From Pseudopedobacter sp. (lineage in GTDB: Bacteria; Bacteroidota; Bacteroidia; Sphingobacteriales; Sphingobacteriaceae): a stretch of 64,000 bases of DNA. Location: the NCBI GenBank assembly GCA_014378105.1, contig JACMOI010000010.1, positions 57,584 through 121,583 on the forward strand. The letters run 5' to 3'. Each line of letters begins with the position of its first letter. Positions within the stretch are counted from its first letter, which is position 1. The translations under genes and the position numbers were made by a program. This document shows, piece after piece, positions 62,584 to 64,000 of this stretch. The notes beneath the pieces were generated by a model that was not told the origin of the DNA, ran no database searches, and saw only the letters and a program-made list of their open reading frames with translations.

Positions 62584-62625
62584 TATATATCAGAAATTAA
62601 CGAAAAAGGACCAATTATTTTATAG
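62584..62625. repeat. Direct repeat, downstream copy (orphan thrB 3' end)
   Basis: TAT ATA TCA GAA ATT AAC GAA AAA GGA CCA ATT ATT TTA TAG = YISEINEKGPIIL*. Confidence 0.9.
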
Positions 62626-62659
62626 TCGTAAGACTTTAGTATCCAGACGCTCATAAGGT

Positions 62660-62691
62660 CTTGATACTTGATACTCATTACTTGATACTCG
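62660..62691. repeat. 7-nt tandem array upstream of thrC
   Basis: CTTGATA CTTGATA CTCATTA CTTGATA CTCG in exact 7-nt register. Confidence 0.75.
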
Positions 62692-62697
62692 AAAGAA

Positions 62698-63999
62698 ATG
62701 AAATTATACTCCACCAAAAACCACCACTTGTCAGTTGATTTTGAAACAGCGGTTTTCAATAGTCTTCCGGCTGATAAAGGCTTATATATGCCGACTTTTT
62801 TTCCTCAGATAGATAAAGAGATGATGAGCGAATGGGGTAAAAAATCTTTGTCTGAAATTGCTTTTGATATGGCTTATGCACTATTGAAAGATGATATTTC
62901 TGCGGAGGATTTAAAAGCAATTATAGATGAGGCTACCAATTTTGATGCCCCTTTGCATCAATTGGAAAATGATGTTTTTGTTTTGGAACTTTTCCATGGA
63001 CCTTCTTTAGCCTTTAAAGATTTTGGTGGGCGATTTATGAGCCGGATTATGGCCCATTTTTTAAAGAGAGAGCAAAAGGAAATTCAGATTTTGGTAGCAA
63101 CTTCTGGAGATACAGGTGGTGCAGTAGCTTTAGGATTTTTAAATGTCCCGGGGATTAAAGTGACCATTTTATATCCGAAAGGAAAGGTGAGCCTAATACA
63201 GGAATTGCAATTGACCACTAATGGAAATAATATTGAAGCCATTGCCATAGATGGAACTTTTGACGATTGCCAAGCTTTGGTGAAGAAAGCTTTTCACGAT
63301 GAGGAATTGAATGGGAAATTGAATTTAACTTCTGCAAATTCTATCAATATCAGTAGATTAATTCCACAGATGTTTTACTATGCCAATACTTATGCTAAAC
63401 TGAAAGACCAATTTGAGGAACTAATTTTTGTGACGCCAAGTGGAAATTTCGGTAACATTGCAGCCGGAATGATGGCCTGGAAAATGGGTTTACCGATTTC
63501 CAGATTCATTGCAGCTACCAACAGCAATGATATTGTTCCTGAATTTTTAGAGACTGGAATTTACAATGCCCGCCCTTCTGTACAAACTTTAGCCAATGCT
63601 ATGGACGTAGGCGACCCAAGCAATTTTGTGAGAATTCTGGATTTATTTGATGATCAATTACCAGAGCTAAAGGCGATGTTGACTTCTTATGCTTATCATG
63701 ATGATGAGATTAAAAGAGCAATTTCGGAAGTGTATAAAACGAAAGATTATGTAGTTTGTCCGCATATGGCAACAGGTTGTTTAGCGGTTGTAACTGATAA
63801 AATGCTACATCCAAACTTAGAGAAAACGGCTTACGTAGTTTTAGCAACAGCACATCCATGCAAATTTCCAGATGTTTTTTCGGAATTGGGAATTGAGATT
63901 GAAGAGCCTGAGCAGGTGAAGGAAATGTATCAGAAAGAGAAAATAAGTTTAGCTATGGGGAATAGCTTTGAGGAGTTTAAAGCTTTTTTGATGAAATAA
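62698..63999 (+). CDS. thrC: Threonine synthase
   Basis: 'MKLYSTKNHHLSVDFETAV', 'HGPSLAFKDFGGRFMSRIM', 'VATSGDTGGAVALGF'. Confidence 0.97.
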   Translation: MKLYSTKNHHLSVDFETAVFNSLPADKGLYMPTFFPQIDKEMMSEWGKKSLSEIAFDMAYALLKDDISAEDLKAIIDEATNFDAPLHQLENDVFVLELFHGPSLAFKDFGGRFMSRIMAHFLKREQKEIQILVATSGDTGGAVALGFLNVPGIKVTILYPKGKVSLIQELQLTTNGNNIEAIAIDGTFDDCQALVKKAFHDEELNGKLNLTSANSINISRLIPQMFYYANTYAKLKDQFEELIFVTPSGNFGNIAAGMMAWKMGLPISRFIAATNSNDIVPEFLETGIYNARPSVQTLANAMDVGDPSNFVRILDLFDDQLPELKAMLTSYAYHDDEIKRAISEVYKTKDYVVCPHMATGCLAVVTDKMLHPNLEKTAYVVLATAHPCKFPDVFSELGIEIEEPEQVKEMYQKEKISLAMGNSFEEFKAFLMK

Positions 64000-64000
64000 A

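Overview
This 64 kb window looks like a chromosomal segment from a Bacteroidota bacterium, probably Sphingobacteriaceae/Pedobacter-like. That placement is inferred from gene content, AT-rich composition, GH97, gliding-clade style housekeeping operons and a TTTG-N19-TAnnTTTG promoter. Most of it is housekeeping: rplS-trmD-rimM, ABC exporter genes, msrA, comM/yifB, aspS, a LytS/LytTR pair, gcvT, rnhB, a surface-polysaccharide cluster (wzx/wzz/wzy-like), ruvC, greA, rsmA-pdxA, yceD-rpmF-plsX-fabH-accB-accC-tatC, rsgA-dtd and thrA-thrB-thrC. I found no rRNA, tRNA, CRISPR array, prophage or IS transposase. The main signals outside ordinary annotation are: (1) a Thr-rich leader peptide with a terminator and antiterminator in front of thrA; (2) a small ORF islet between thrB and thrC, flanked by a second, diverged copy of the thrB 3' end; (3) a GxxExxY (PD-(D/E)XK-like) gene bounded by 34-bp imperfect inverted repeats made of 9-nt units; (4) a short palindromic repeat inserted in frame inside aspS, with a related copy between thrA and thrB; (5) three copies of a modular structured intergenic repeat (GGGCGTT...CGGGCT...CAATCCCTAACGC); and (6) a secreted-protein gene split by one in-frame TAA. 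All family names come from reading the sequence; no database search was run.
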